Shown here: piece by piece, positions 25,473 to 34,100 of the stretch | How the letters are laid out: every line of letters begins with the position of its first letter | How positions within the stretch are numbered: position 1 is the first letter of the stretch | DNA from: Zoogloea oryzae | Lineage (GTDB): Bacteria; Pseudomonadota; Gammaproteobacteria; Burkholderiales; Rhodocyclaceae | Direction: 5' to 3' | Length of the DNA stretch: 64,000 nt | Assembly (NCBI RefSeq): GCF_030161255.1 | Contig: NZ_BSPX01000005.1 | Span: 1 to 64,000, forward strand | Position numbers and translations under genes: made by a program | The notes under the pieces: model-generated | The model's database searches: none | Seen by the model: the letters and a program-made list of their open reading frames with translations, nothing else | What the model was told of the DNA's origin: nothing

Positions 25473-26436
25473 GGTTCTTCCTCCGGCGCAGGCTGTTCAT
25501 CAGGGCGCGCACGATGCCGTGACCGATCACGCCCACCACCGTCGCCACAAACAGGCCGATCAGGATCATGTCGAGGGTGGGATTGCGCGTCGCACCCACC
25601 ACGTAGGAACTGCTCAGCATCACGCTGTTGAGGAAGCCGTACTTGTTTTGCTCTTCCTTCGCCAGGTGCCGGTAGAGGCGCGCATTGAGCGAGCTGTTGG
25701 CGCTGTGACAGGTGGCGCACTTCTTCTCGGCCTTCTCCTTGTTCTGGATTTCGTGGGACAGGGACAGCTTGTCCTCGGTGGGCGTGTGGCATTCAATGCA
25801 GCGCACGGCCTTCCAGTGCAGACGGGTGTTGGGCAGCCAGCTGTGGATGTCGTCGATGGCCGGACGCTTTTTCTTTTCCGGCGCCATCTTGGCAAAGGCG
25901 ATGTCGGAATCGTGGCAGTCGAGGCAGATCTTGTTGTCCTGGGCCACGATCTTGTGGGGATCACGCAGATTGGCCGCCAGGGTCATCACGTGGGGGTCGT
26001 GGCAGGTGGCGCAGGTGAACTTGTCACTAAGGTTCTCGGCGTGCACCGACTTGTCGAACTGGCGTTCGATGCGCATGGCCTTGCGGGCATGGCAGTCCTG
26101 GCACTCGGCCAGATCTTCCCTCGCCTTGGGGGCGTGGGGGTGGTCGTCGTAGCCGTCGCCGTGGCACTTGGAACAGGCCATCTGGCCGTGGTCGGATGTG
26201 GTGTAGGTACCCAGGTCGACCAGATGGTTGCGGAGCTTCTTGAGATCCAGCCCTTCCTTGGGCGGCTTCTTGAGCCCCGCTTCGGAGTGACAGGTCAGAC
26301 ACGCGTCATTGGCCGCACGGATCTTGACCAGCTCTTCGGGTGTCGGGGGGGGATCTTCGGCGAAGGCGGCCGGTGCTGCGAGAAAAGCGAGCAACACCGC
26401 CGCACTCCATATTTTTTTCTTGAGCTTGCCGAACAC
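25465..26436 (-). CDS. Membrane-anchored heptaheme c-type cytochrome
   Basis: A 323-residue multiheme cytochrome, first gene of the operon. After a signal peptide (VLLAFLAAPAAFAEDPPP) come seven CxxCH motifs: CLTCH, CSKCH, CQDCH, CATCH, CLDCH, CIECH and CATCH. A single C-terminal membrane helix (about residues 283-305, TLDMILIGLFVATVVGVIG) anchors it to the inner membrane with a short basic tail inside. The start is GTG, with AAGGAGT upstream. It is not a NapC/CymA type, since the anchor is at the C-terminus. With the overlapping cytochrome b gene it would form a quinol:cytochrome oxidoreductase. Confidence 0.87.
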   Translation of the reverse strand: MFGKLKKKIWSAAVLLAFLAAPAAFAEDPPPTPEELVKIRAANDACLTCHSEAGLKKPPKEGLDLKKLRNHLVDLGTYTTSDHGQMACSKCHGDGYDDHPHAPKAREDLAECQDCHARKAMRIERQFDKSVHAENLSDKFTCATCHDPHVMTLAANLRDPHKIVAQDNKICLDCHDSDIAFAKMAPEKKKRPAIDDIHSWLPNTRLHWKAVRCIECHTPTEDKLSLSHEIQNKEKAEKKCATCHSANSSLNARLYRHLAKEEQNKYGFLNSVMLSSSYVVGATRNPTLDMILIGLFVATVVGVIGHGIVRALMNSLRRRKNHD

Positions 26437-26490
26437 GTCGACTCCTTAAGCAACGAACCCGGCGAATTATCTGCTTACATTTTTTAGGCA

Positions 26491-26535
26491 ATAACTTTCA
26501 AAACCCAAAACTCACGGTCTATTGACGAAGATCAA
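26491..26535 (-). promoter_or_regulatory. FNR/ANR-type box and -10 upstream of the cytochrome operon
   Basis: TTGAC-GAAG-ATCAA (26522-26535) matches the FNR/ANR/DNR consensus TTGAT-N4-ATCAA at nine of ten positions. On the minus strand an AGTTAT -10 candidate lies at 26496-26491, which puts the box centre about 42-45 bases before the expected transcription start, the class II activator position. The first gene starts at 26436. Anaerobic induction of the operon is a reasonable inference. Confidence 0.6.
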
Positions 26536-26590
26536 GTATCAGCGCCACTTTTCAGCAATTTGTTGCACTGCCGCAACGGTATTTTGTGCT

Positions 26591-27388
26591 TTATTCGAGA
26601 ATGCTTATGGACATTCCGGGCACCAATTCGCCGCTATTTTCGGCGATCACGTTCTGGCCGAAAATCACCCCCGCCGGCGTCCTGCGGTAGGTGGCCAGGG
26701 TGCGCAGCGGCTCCTGATTCAGGCTCTTGCTGCCGGTCTCCGGGTCCACCGTGGTGAACACACAACGCTCGCAGGGCTTCTCGATCCGGAACACCACATC
26801 ACCGATGCGGATGCGCTTCCATCCGTCCTCGGCAAAAGCCTCGGCACCGGCCACCACCAGGTTGGGACGGAACCTCGACATGGACACCGGTTTTCCGATG
26901 CGGGCCGACAGATCATCAAGGGACGACTGGCCGATCAGCAGAAGCGGATAGCCATCTGCAAACGACAGGGGCACGGCCGGGTCCACCTTCACACGGCGAG
27001 CCGTCTCGGCGCCGGTCCACAAGAACCGCACCGGCGAGCCGAGAAACGCCGACAGCCACGCGTCCGCCTCGGCGGCACCCTGCCAGGCCTGAAACTGGTC
27101 ACCCCACACGGTGCTCTCGATCGGCGTGTCAAACGCGCCGTTGGGCACGAACAGATCGGCCCGGCCAGGCGCCGAGAGCGTCACGCCATCGTCCGACGGC
27201 TCAGCCCCCACCAGCACCAGTTGCGGATAGGTGCGGCCGGTCACGAACTTCCCGTTCGGATCGGCGACCATCCAGCTCCGATCGACAGGCAGGCCCTGCG
27301 GCCCGACCAGACTGGCATCGAGCTGCTGCCCCCGCATCGACTTGACGGGATAGCGGTAAAGGGCGGAAAGAACGGGCGACGTGCTCAT
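26591..27388 (-). CDS. MOSC domain protein, YcbX-like
   Basis: A 265-residue protein with an N-terminal MOSC beta-barrel domain (ALYRYPVKSMRGQ) and a MOSC core (LSFADGYPLLLIGQSSLDDL, MSRFRPNLVVAGAEAFAEDGW). The conserved cysteine stretch PCERCVFTTVDPETG is where YcbX/mARC-type enzymes bind molybdenum cofactor. Those enzymes reduce N-hydroxylated compounds, usually with a ferredoxin-type domain or partner. No fused 2Fe-2S domain is present here. The ATG at 27388 has GAGG upstream and removes a non-conserved seven-residue extension. Confidence 0.87.
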   Translation of the reverse strand: MSTSPVLSALYRYPVKSMRGQQLDASLVGPQGLPVDRSWMVADPNGKFVTGRTYPQLVLVGAEPSDDGVTLSAPGRADLFVPNGAFDTPIESTVWGDQFQAWQGAAEADAWLSAFLGSPVRFLWTGAETARRVKVDPAVPLSFADGYPLLLIGQSSLDDLSARIGKPVSMSRFRPNLVVAGAEAFAEDGWKRIRIGDVVFRIEKPCERCVFTTVDPETGSKSLNQEPLRTLATYRRTPAGVIFGQNVIAENSGELVPGMSISILE

Positions 27389-27486
27389 GGGAAAAACCTC
27401 GCGGAACAAAGCCGGACAGGAAGAAGGATTGAAAAGCCATTATCCTTGCGACTTCGCGCACGGCGCAAATCCACCCCGGATCGACA

Positions 27487-27738
27487 ATGACGTACGAAGA
27501 ACACCTGGACGAAGTCACCACCCTCATCTTTGAACGCTTCGGCCTCAGCGAAGACGCAGCCATCAAGCTGGTCATGCGCGCCCAGGCCGACGGCTATTTC
27601 AGCGGGCATGACGACGATCCCTCCATCTGCACCCAGCTGCGCGCCGAGCAGGACGCCAAGCGCGTGTTCAAGCAATACAGCAAGCCCGTCGCCCCGGCCG
27701 AACCGGCCAAACGCCGCCCCGGCCCGCCCCGTCGCTGA
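27487..27738 (+). CDS. Small conserved-looking protein of unknown function
   Basis: An 83-residue acidic-then-basic protein, MTYEEHLDEVTTLIFERFG onward, with two or three predicted helices and a proline/arginine-rich tail. Third-position GC is typical of genes here, and the ATG follows the divergent MOSC gene by about 98 bases. I do not recognise a named family. The helix with DAAIKLVMRAQADGYFSGH could be a small protein-interaction module. Codon use supports it as a real gene. Confidence 0.6.
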   Translation: MTYEEHLDEVTTLIFERFGLSEDAAIKLVMRAQADGYFSGHDDDPSICTQLRAEQDAKRVFKQYSKPVAPAEPAKRRPGPPRR

Positions 27739-27759
27739 TCCCGCCCGGGGGCCAGGCCG

Positions 27760-28089
27760 GTGAGGCCCGCAGTGAGACGCCTTGTGTGGATGGCCCTGTG
27801 CGCCACCGCCACGGCCTGCGCAGCCCCCGTGCCGGGCATCGCCAGCCCGCGTCAGGTGATCATCGGTTTCGCTGAAACCACCGACACCACCGCCCCCGCC
27901 ACCCTGGCGAGCCTCGCGCAGACCAGCCAGGTGGCGGTCAGCTTCGTGGCCGCGATCTCGCCCCGCAGCGCGGCCTACCGGCTTGACTGCCCGCCCGCCG
28001 ACCCGGCCTGCGACAAGGCCATCGCAGCCCTCCGGGCGCACCCTGCCGTCCGCTACCTGGAACCCGACCGGATAAAGGATTCCCGATGA
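27760..28089 (+). CDS. Stand-alone inhibitor I9-like prodomain protein
   Basis: A 109-residue predicted exported protein starting with GTG. After an N-terminal hydrophobic segment ending near TACAAPVPGIASP it reads RQVIIGFAETTDTT, with the body ending in ALRAHPAVRYLEPDRIKDSR. This has the shape of a subtilisin I9 propeptide: a beta strand, two helices and a final strand ending in V-x-Y-x-E-P-D. The same ending pattern (VAYAVPDRIKTIRA) occurs in the prodomain of the subtilase encoded immediately downstream, whose start overlaps this gene by four bases. It may act in trans as a chaperone or inhibitor of that protease. The assignment rests on pattern, not on a search. Confidence 0.5.
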   Translation: MRPAVRRLVWMALCATATACAAPVPGIASPRQVIIGFAETTDTTAPATLASLAQTSQVAVSFVAAISPRSAAYRLDCPPADPACDKAIAALRAHPAVRYLEPDRIKDSR

Positions 28090-29942
28090 AAGCCACGCTC
28101 ACCCTGGGCGCAGCCCTCCTCGCCCTCGCCGCCCTGAACGCCGTGCCGGCCAAGGCAGCCGAAACGCCCGAAGCCCGCGTGATCGTCAAGCTGAAGAGCG
28201 CCTCGCCCCTCAAGCAGATCCAGGCCGCCGGACGCGTCCAGACCCTCGGCCAGCGGATCGGCATCGCCGCCCAGCTGATCAACCAGCCCACGCCCGACAC
28301 CCAAGTGATGCGCGCCAGCGGCATCAGCTCCGAAGCCCTCGCCGCCCGGCTGGCCCAGGAATCCGACGTGGCCTACGCGGTGCCCGACCGCATCAAGACC
28401 ATCCGCGCCCTGCCCAACGACCCCCTGCTCAGCCACCAGTGGTATCTGCAGGCCGCCAGCAGCACCCAACCCGCCGCCACCGGCGCCCAGAACGCCTGGA
28501 ACCTGACCCCGGGCTCGGCCAGCGTGGTGGTGGCCGTGGTGGATACCGGCGTGCGCTTTGACCACGAAGACCTCGCCGCCAAGCTCCTGCCCGGCTACGA
28601 CTTCATCGCCAGCGATCTGCTCTCGGGCGACAGCGACACCGGCCGCGACGCCGACGCCAACGATCCCGGCGACTACCTCTCGTCGGCCGATCTGGCCAAC
28701 ACCGCCCTGCGCACCCTGTGCGGCAACCCCACCAGCACCCACGCCAGCTCGTGGCATGGCACCCAGGTGGCCGGCATCGTCGGCGCCGAAACCAACAACA
28801 GCCGCGGCATCGCCGGTATCGGCGGCGCCACGCGCATCCTGCCGGTGCGGGCCCTGGGCAAGTGCGGCGGCTACGACTCGGACATCATCGCCGGCATGCG
28901 CTGGGCCGCCGGCCTTTCGGTTTCCGGCGTGCCCGCCAACCCCAACCCCGCCAGGGTCATCAACCTGAGCCTCGCCGGCAGCGGCAGCTGCAGCGCCGCC
29001 TACGCCGACGCCATCGCCGAGATCCGCGCCGCCGGCGTGCTGATCGTCGCTGCGGCGGGCAACGAGACCGGCGCCGTCGAAGAACCCGCCAACTGCGCCG
29101 GCGTGCTCGCCGTGGCCGGCATCCGCCATGCCGGCACCAAGGTCGGCTACTCCAGCTACGGCAGTCAGGTCGGCATCAGCGCTCCGGCTGGCAACTGCGT
29201 GAACGTGGGCACCGGCCAGCCCTGCCTGTATCCCTTCATCAACACCATCAACCTCGGCACCACCGTTCCCACCACCAACGGCTACACCGGGATCAACGCC
29301 GTGACCATCGGTACCAGTTTTGCCGTGCCGCTGGTGTCCGGCTCCGCCGCCCTGATGCTAGCCGCCAACCCGGCCCTCGGCGAAGCCGAACTCGCCCGCC
29401 GCATCAAACTCACGTCCAACCCGTTCCCGACTGACAACAGCCTCCCACCCTGCCCCACCGTCACCACCGACGGCCAGTGCAACTGCACCACCGCCACCTG
29501 CGGCACCGGCATGCTGAACACCGCAGCAGCCGTCGCCGCCGCCCTCGACGGCAACGCGCTCAATCCCACCGTGGTCATCAGCCTGCCCGATTCGCCGGTC
29601 AAGAACACCACCCTCAGCCTGGGCTCCGGCAGCAGCAGTGCCGCGGCGGGCGCAAGCCTGGTGAGCTGGCACTGGAGCCAGCTCGCCGGGCCGGCCAGCG
29701 GCAGTTTTGGGTCCGACACCCCCAGCACCACCTTCACCGCGCCGGTCGCCGGTGACTACCTTCTGCGGCTCGCCGTCACCGACAGCGCCGGGCGCACCGG
29801 CGTCCAGGATGTCACCCTCAGCGTGCTGGATGCCGCACCCAAGTCTGGCGGCGGTGGCGGCGGCGCGCTCGATCTCTCCAGTCTCATCGGCCTTGGCCTG
29901 CTGGCTTTTGCAGCGCACCGCAGCCGGCAAGCCGGCGGCTGA
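28086..29942 (+). CDS. S8 subtilisin-like protease with GlyGly-CTERM tail
   Basis: A 618-residue secreted serine protease. It has a signal peptide, an I9-like prodomain (about residues 30-115) and a peptidase S8 domain with Asp153 (VVDTGV), His224 (SWHGTQVAG) and Ser411 (GTSFAVPLVSG). A beta-sandwich PKD-like region follows (VISLPDSPVKNTTLSLGSGS... to DVTLSVLD). The end is SGGGGGGALDLSSLIGLG, then a hydrophobic stretch and HRSRQ: a GlyGly-CTERM signal, which rhombosortase cleaves in other bacteria before surface release. The ATG overlaps the stop of the preceding I9-like gene. The catalytic-Ser context differs slightly from the common GTSMAAP. No rhombosortase gene is in the window. Confidence 0.9.
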   Translation: MKATLTLGAALLALAALNAVPAKAAETPEARVIVKLKSASPLKQIQAAGRVQTLGQRIGIAAQLINQPTPDTQVMRASGISSEALAARLAQESDVAYAVPDRIKTIRALPNDPLLSHQWYLQAASSTQPAATGAQNAWNLTPGSASVVVAVVDTGVRFDHEDLAAKLLPGYDFIASDLLSGDSDTGRDADANDPGDYLSSADLANTALRTLCGNPTSTHASSWHGTQVAGIVGAETNNSRGIAGIGGATRILPVRALGKCGGYDSDIIAGMRWAAGLSVSGVPANPNPARVINLSLAGSGSCSAAYADAIAEIRAAGVLIVAAAGNETGAVEEPANCAGVLAVAGIRHAGTKVGYSSYGSQVGISAPAGNCVNVGTGQPCLYPFINTINLGTTVPTTNGYTGINAVTIGTSFAVPLVSGSAALMLAANPALGEAELARRIKLTSNPFPTDNSLPPCPTVTTDGQCNCTTATCGTGMLNTAAAVAAALDGNALNPTVVISLPDSPVKNTTLSLGSGSSSAAAGASLVSWHWSQLAGPASGSFGSDTPSTTFTAPVAGDYLLRLAVTDSAGRTGVQDVTLSVLDAAPKSGGGGGGALDLSSLIGLGLLAFAAHRSRQAGG

Positions 29943-29943
29943 A

Positions 29944-31068
29944 TCAGTTCGCCGCTGCCTTCAGCCTGTCCACGAACTTCGACTGCACCGTCTGGATCAT
30001 GGCTTCGACGGTATCGATGTAGCGCTTTTCATCGGCCGTCACCGTAAATTCCTGGGTGCTCGCGCTACCGACCCCACGGATGCCGGCAAGGCTGCCCACG
30101 ACCGCGAGCGTCGCCGACACGGCGTTGCCCACTGTGGTTTCGGTGGAGTTCGTGTTCTTGGGCTCATCAATGGCGAAGTCGGCGCCGGCACTCAGCTTCT
30201 TGTCGAGCCGCACAAAGCCACTGCCATCCGCAGCCGGCGAGTTGTTGTTGCGCAGCCGGAACATCGACGTCTCACCCGGTACCCGCAAGGCCAGACGGGT
30301 GTCGGTCTTGTCCAGGTAGAGCTCGGCCGCAGCGTTGGCGGCGCTGGAAATCGTCTTCTCGCTCCGGTTGGTCGCGTAGTTGAAGGACGTCATCTCCGAA
30401 ACACGCCCGCCAGCCTTGCCAAAACCCACCACGTAGTAGGCCTTAAGCAGGGTGATGCCACGGCTCTTGGCAAGCTCCTCCTCCACGTCGGCCACCGGCT
30501 TCTTGCCCGAGAACGCCCGGGAGAGGTTGGCCGACATCTTGTCGCCAGCACCAAACCGCGCGGCCTCCTCGTTGGCCGAGGGGATGTGCCATGGCAGACC
30601 GGTCGGGGAGAACACCAGGGCCTTGCTGTTCTTGAAGCCCTTCGACTTGTCAAAGACGAAACTCGTCTCGAAGGGTGAGGACAGCGGCTTGTCGCCCTTC
30701 AGATCCACATACAGGGGATCACTGCGCAGGTCTTCCAGCTTCACCACCTCGAGCCCGGCGGCGACGAGCTTGCGGACCAGATCGGCGTAGAGACGGTCCG
30801 TCGCGGCCTGCATCGCAGCGGACGAGACACCATTAAGCGTCACTTCAGCCGTGCTGGATGAGGTGCTTCCCCAGCTCGACGACATCTTGACCAGGAAAGT
30901 CTGCTGTTCGATCCCGTACCCGACGAGGGCCACCTTCGGGTACTTCTTCAGGGCGGCAAGGTCTTCAGCCTTGATCTCGAGGGCGCCGCCCTCAGCCGCC
31001 CGGACCACGGGCACGGTCTGTACGGCGACAAGGGCTGCAGCGATGCAGGTGCGGACAACACGATTCAT
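29944..31068 (-). CDS. Secreted protein of unknown function
   Basis: A 374-residue protein with a clear signal peptide (MNRVVRTCIAAALVAVQTVPVVRA) and AAGGAGG upstream of the ATG. The mature part contains KYPKVALVGYGIEQQTFLVKM, a serine-rich turn (SSSWGSTSSSTAEVTL), LLKAYYVVGFGKAGGRVSE and RYIDTVEAMIQTVQSKFVDRLKAA. The mixed alpha/beta pattern faintly recalls periplasmic lipoprotein-type nucleotide-free domains, but I recognise no family. It lies tail-to-tail with the subtilase (one base apart) and head-to-head with dnaE2. Its start is 85 bases from the dnaE2 LexA box, so SOS influence is possible. Confidence 0.8.
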   Translation of the reverse strand: MNRVVRTCIAAALVAVQTVPVVRAAEGGALEIKAEDLAALKKYPKVALVGYGIEQQTFLVKMSSSWGSTSSSTAEVTLNGVSSAAMQAATDRLYADLVRKLVAAGLEVVKLEDLRSDPLYVDLKGDKPLSSPFETSFVFDKSKGFKNSKALVFSPTGLPWHIPSANEEAARFGAGDKMSANLSRAFSGKKPVADVEEELAKSRGITLLKAYYVVGFGKAGGRVSEMTSFNYATNRSEKTISSAANAAAELYLDKTDTRLALRVPGETSMFRLRNNNSPAADGSGFVRLDKKLSAGADFAIDEPKNTNSTETTVGNAVSATLAVVGSLAGIRGVGSASTQEFTVTADEKRYIDTVEAMIQTVQSKFVDRLKAAAN

Positions 31069-31141
31069 GGGTAGCGCCTCCTTGAAAATCCTGCCTGGAA
31101 TGAAATGCCGGCAGTCGGTGATGAAAGGCGCTGCACGGTGC

Positions 31142-31170
31142 TTGACGCAAAGACTGTATTTTTTTACAGT
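31142..31170 (+). promoter_or_regulatory. dnaE2 promoter with perfect LexA box
   Basis: CTGTATTTTTTTACAG (31154-31169) is a perfect CTGT-N8-ACAG operator, extended to ACTGT...ACAGT. A -35 TTGACG (31142-31147) and a -10 TACAGT (31165-31170) at 17-base spacing flank and overlap it. The predicted transcription start falls within a base or two of the dnaE2 ATG (31178), and no Shine-Dalgarno sequence is present, which suggests a leaderless message. Confidence 0.82.
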
Positions 31171-31177
31171 CAACCTC

Positions 31178-34100
31178 ATGCAACCCATCGCGCCTGAGCC
31201 CTTCGCCGAGCTGTTCTGCCACACAAATTTTAGTTTTCTGACAGGCGCATCTCACCCCAAAGAAATGGTCGACCGTGCGATTTCTCTGGGTTATGCCGCT
31301 CTGGCAGTGACGGACGAATGCTCGATGGCCGGCATCGTGCGGGCCTGGGTTGCGTTGCAGGCTCACCCACCGGGCAGTCTTCGGCTGATCATCGGCACTT
31401 TCATCCGCCTTGCCGACGGGCCCGATCTCGTCCTCCTCGCCACCGACCGGGCAGCCTACGGGCAGCTCTCCAGCCTCGTCACCCGTGGCCGGCGGGCGGC
31501 CGACAAAGGCAGCTACCACCTCACCCGGGCCGATCTCGACCCCGGCCTGCCCGGCTGCCTCGCCCTGCTGGTGCCGCCGGACGACACCCGACCTGGCCTG
31601 GCCCTCGCCGACGATGCCCGCTGGCTCGCGGCGCGTTTTCCCGGTGATGCCTGGCTCGCCGCCCCCCTCTTCCTCGGGCCCGACGATGCCGCCCGGCGGG
31701 CCTGGATCGCCGACGCCGCAGCCACCGCCGGCATCCCGGTCGTCGCCACCGGCGCCCCGCTCATGCACGACGCCAGCCGCCGGCGTCTGGCCGACGTGCT
31801 CACCGCCCTGCGCCACCGGGTCACCCTCGAAGAGGCCGGCTACCGCCTCGCCGCCAACGCCGAGCGGCGGCTCCAGCCCGTTGCCACCCTGGCCCGTCGC
31901 CATCCCCCGGCATGGCTGGCCGAAACCCTCGTCATCGCCGGCCGGTGCAGCTTTTCGCCGGCCTCCCTGCGCTACGAATACCCCGAAGAGATCGTCCCGC
32001 CCGGCGCCACGCCCATCTCCCACCTGCGCGAACTCGTCCGCCAAGGGCTTGCGCGGCGCTACCCGCCAGGGCCCAACGGCGAGGATCAAGTCCCGCCCCG
32101 GGTCCGCACCCAGGCCGAAGCCGAACTCGCCCTGATCGCGGAGCTCCGCTACGAAGCCTTCTTCCTCACCGTCGAAGACATCGTCCGCTTCGCCCGCAGC
32201 CAGGGCATCCTCTGCCAGGGGCGCGGCTCGGCAGCCAACTCGGTGGTGTGCTACGCCCTCGGCGTCACCGAGGTCGATCCCCATCAGGCCACCCTGCTCT
32301 TCGAGCGCTTCATCTCCCGCGAGCGCAACGAGCCGCCCGACATCGACGTGGATTTCGAGCACGACCGGCGCGAGGAGGTCATCCAGTACATCTACCGCAA
32401 GTACGGCCGCGACCGGGCCGCCCTTGCCGCCACGGTGATCCGCTACCGCCCCCGGAGTGCCCTGCGCGACGTGGGCCGGGTGCTGGGCTTCGATCTGGGC
32501 CAGCTCGACCAGCTCTCCCGCCGCCTAGCCTGGTGGGACGGAAGCCAAGTGGCCCCCGAACGCATCCTCGAAGCCGGCCTCGACCCGTCCAGCCCGCGGG
32601 TGCAGCTCCTCCTTGATCTCGCCAACCAGCTCGTCGGCTTTCCCCGGCATCTCTCCCAGCACGTGGGCGGCTTCGTGATCTCTCGCGGGCCACTGGCCGA
32701 GCTCGTGCCGGTCGAGAACGCCGCCATGGCAGATCGCACCGTCATCCAGTGGGACAAGGACGACCTGGAAGCCCTGGGCCTCCTCAAGGTGGACGTGCTC
32801 GCCCTCGGCATGCTGTCGGCCATCCGGCGCAGCCTGCAGCTCATCGGCCAGTGGCTGGGCCGGCCCTTCGGCGTACCCGACATCCCCCGCGAAGAGAAAG
32901 CCGTCTACGACATGCTGTGCGAAGCCGACGCGATGGGCGTGTTCCAGGTGGAATCCCGCGCCCAGATGAGCATGCTGCCCCGCCTGCGGCCCCGCTGTTA
33001 CTACGATCTGGTGGTCGAAGTCGCCATCGTCCGGCCCGGCCCCATCCAGGGCGGCATGGTCCATCCCTATCTCGCGGCCCGCGAAAAGATCGCCCGCCTT
33101 CAACCCATCGACTACCCCAGGCCCGAGATCAAGCCCGTGCTCGAACGCACCCACGGCGTGCCGATCTTTCAGGAGCAGGTGATGCAACTGGCCATGGTGG
33201 CCGCCGGCTTCACCGCCGGCGAGGCCGACCAGCTCCGCCGCGCCATGGGCGCCTGGGGCCGCAAGGGCGATCTGCTGAGCTACCAGGACAAGCTCACCGC
33301 CGGCATGCTGGCCCGCGGCTACAGCCGCGATTTTGCCGACGCCCTGTGCCGCCAGATCCAGGGCTTCGGCAGCTACGGCTTTCCCGAATCCCACGCCGCC
33401 AGCTTTGCGCTGCTGGTTTATGTGTCGGCCTGGAGCAAGCGTTTTCATCCCGCCGCCTTCCTGTGCGGCCTGCTCAACAGCCAGCCGATGGGCTTCTACG
33501 GCCCCTCGCAACTCATCCAGGACGCCCGCCGGCATGGGGTAGAGGTCCGCCCCGTCGATGTGCAGGCCAGCCACTGGGAATGCACCCTCGAACCCTCCGC
33601 CACCGACGCCGCCCAGCCCGCCGCCCGGCTCGGGCTGAGGTTGGTTAAAGGCTTCGGGCCCGACGCAGCCAGACGCATCGTCAACGCCAGGGCGGGCGGG
33701 CCTTTTGCCTCGGTGGACGAACTCGCCCGCCGGGCCCGGCTCGCCACGGCCGACCTGCGCACCCTCGCCTCCGCCGGCGCACTGGCAAGCCTCGCCGGTC
33801 ATCGCCGCCAGGCCTGGTGGGCCGCCGCAGGAAGCCAGGCCGCCCCCGGGGTACTCCACGAAGCCCCGATTGCCGATGCGCCGCCCGCCCTGCCACCGCC
33901 AGCCGAAACCCACGACATCGTCGCCGACTACGCCCGGCTCGGCTTCAGCCTGGGGCGACATCCGCTATCCTTCCTGCGCGGCATGCTCAGCGCCGAGCGC
34001 TTCCTCAGCGCCGCCGAAATCGCCGACTGCCCCGACCGCAAGCTCGCCCGCTGCGCCGGCATCGTCACCTGCCGCCAGCGTCCAGGCACCGCCAAGGGCA

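Noticed and set aside
21191..26590. An MtrC/OmcA surface decaheme cytochrome or a CymA/NapC gene in the operon
   Set aside because: All heme-motif genes were counted: seven, one and ten sites. None has a lipobox with decaheme surface architecture, and none has the NapC N-terminal anchor.
28086..29942. PEP-CTERM or LPXTG sorting signal on the subtilase
   Set aside because: No PEP or LPxTG motif is present. The run of six glycines before the hydrophobic stretch and basic end fits GlyGly-CTERM instead.
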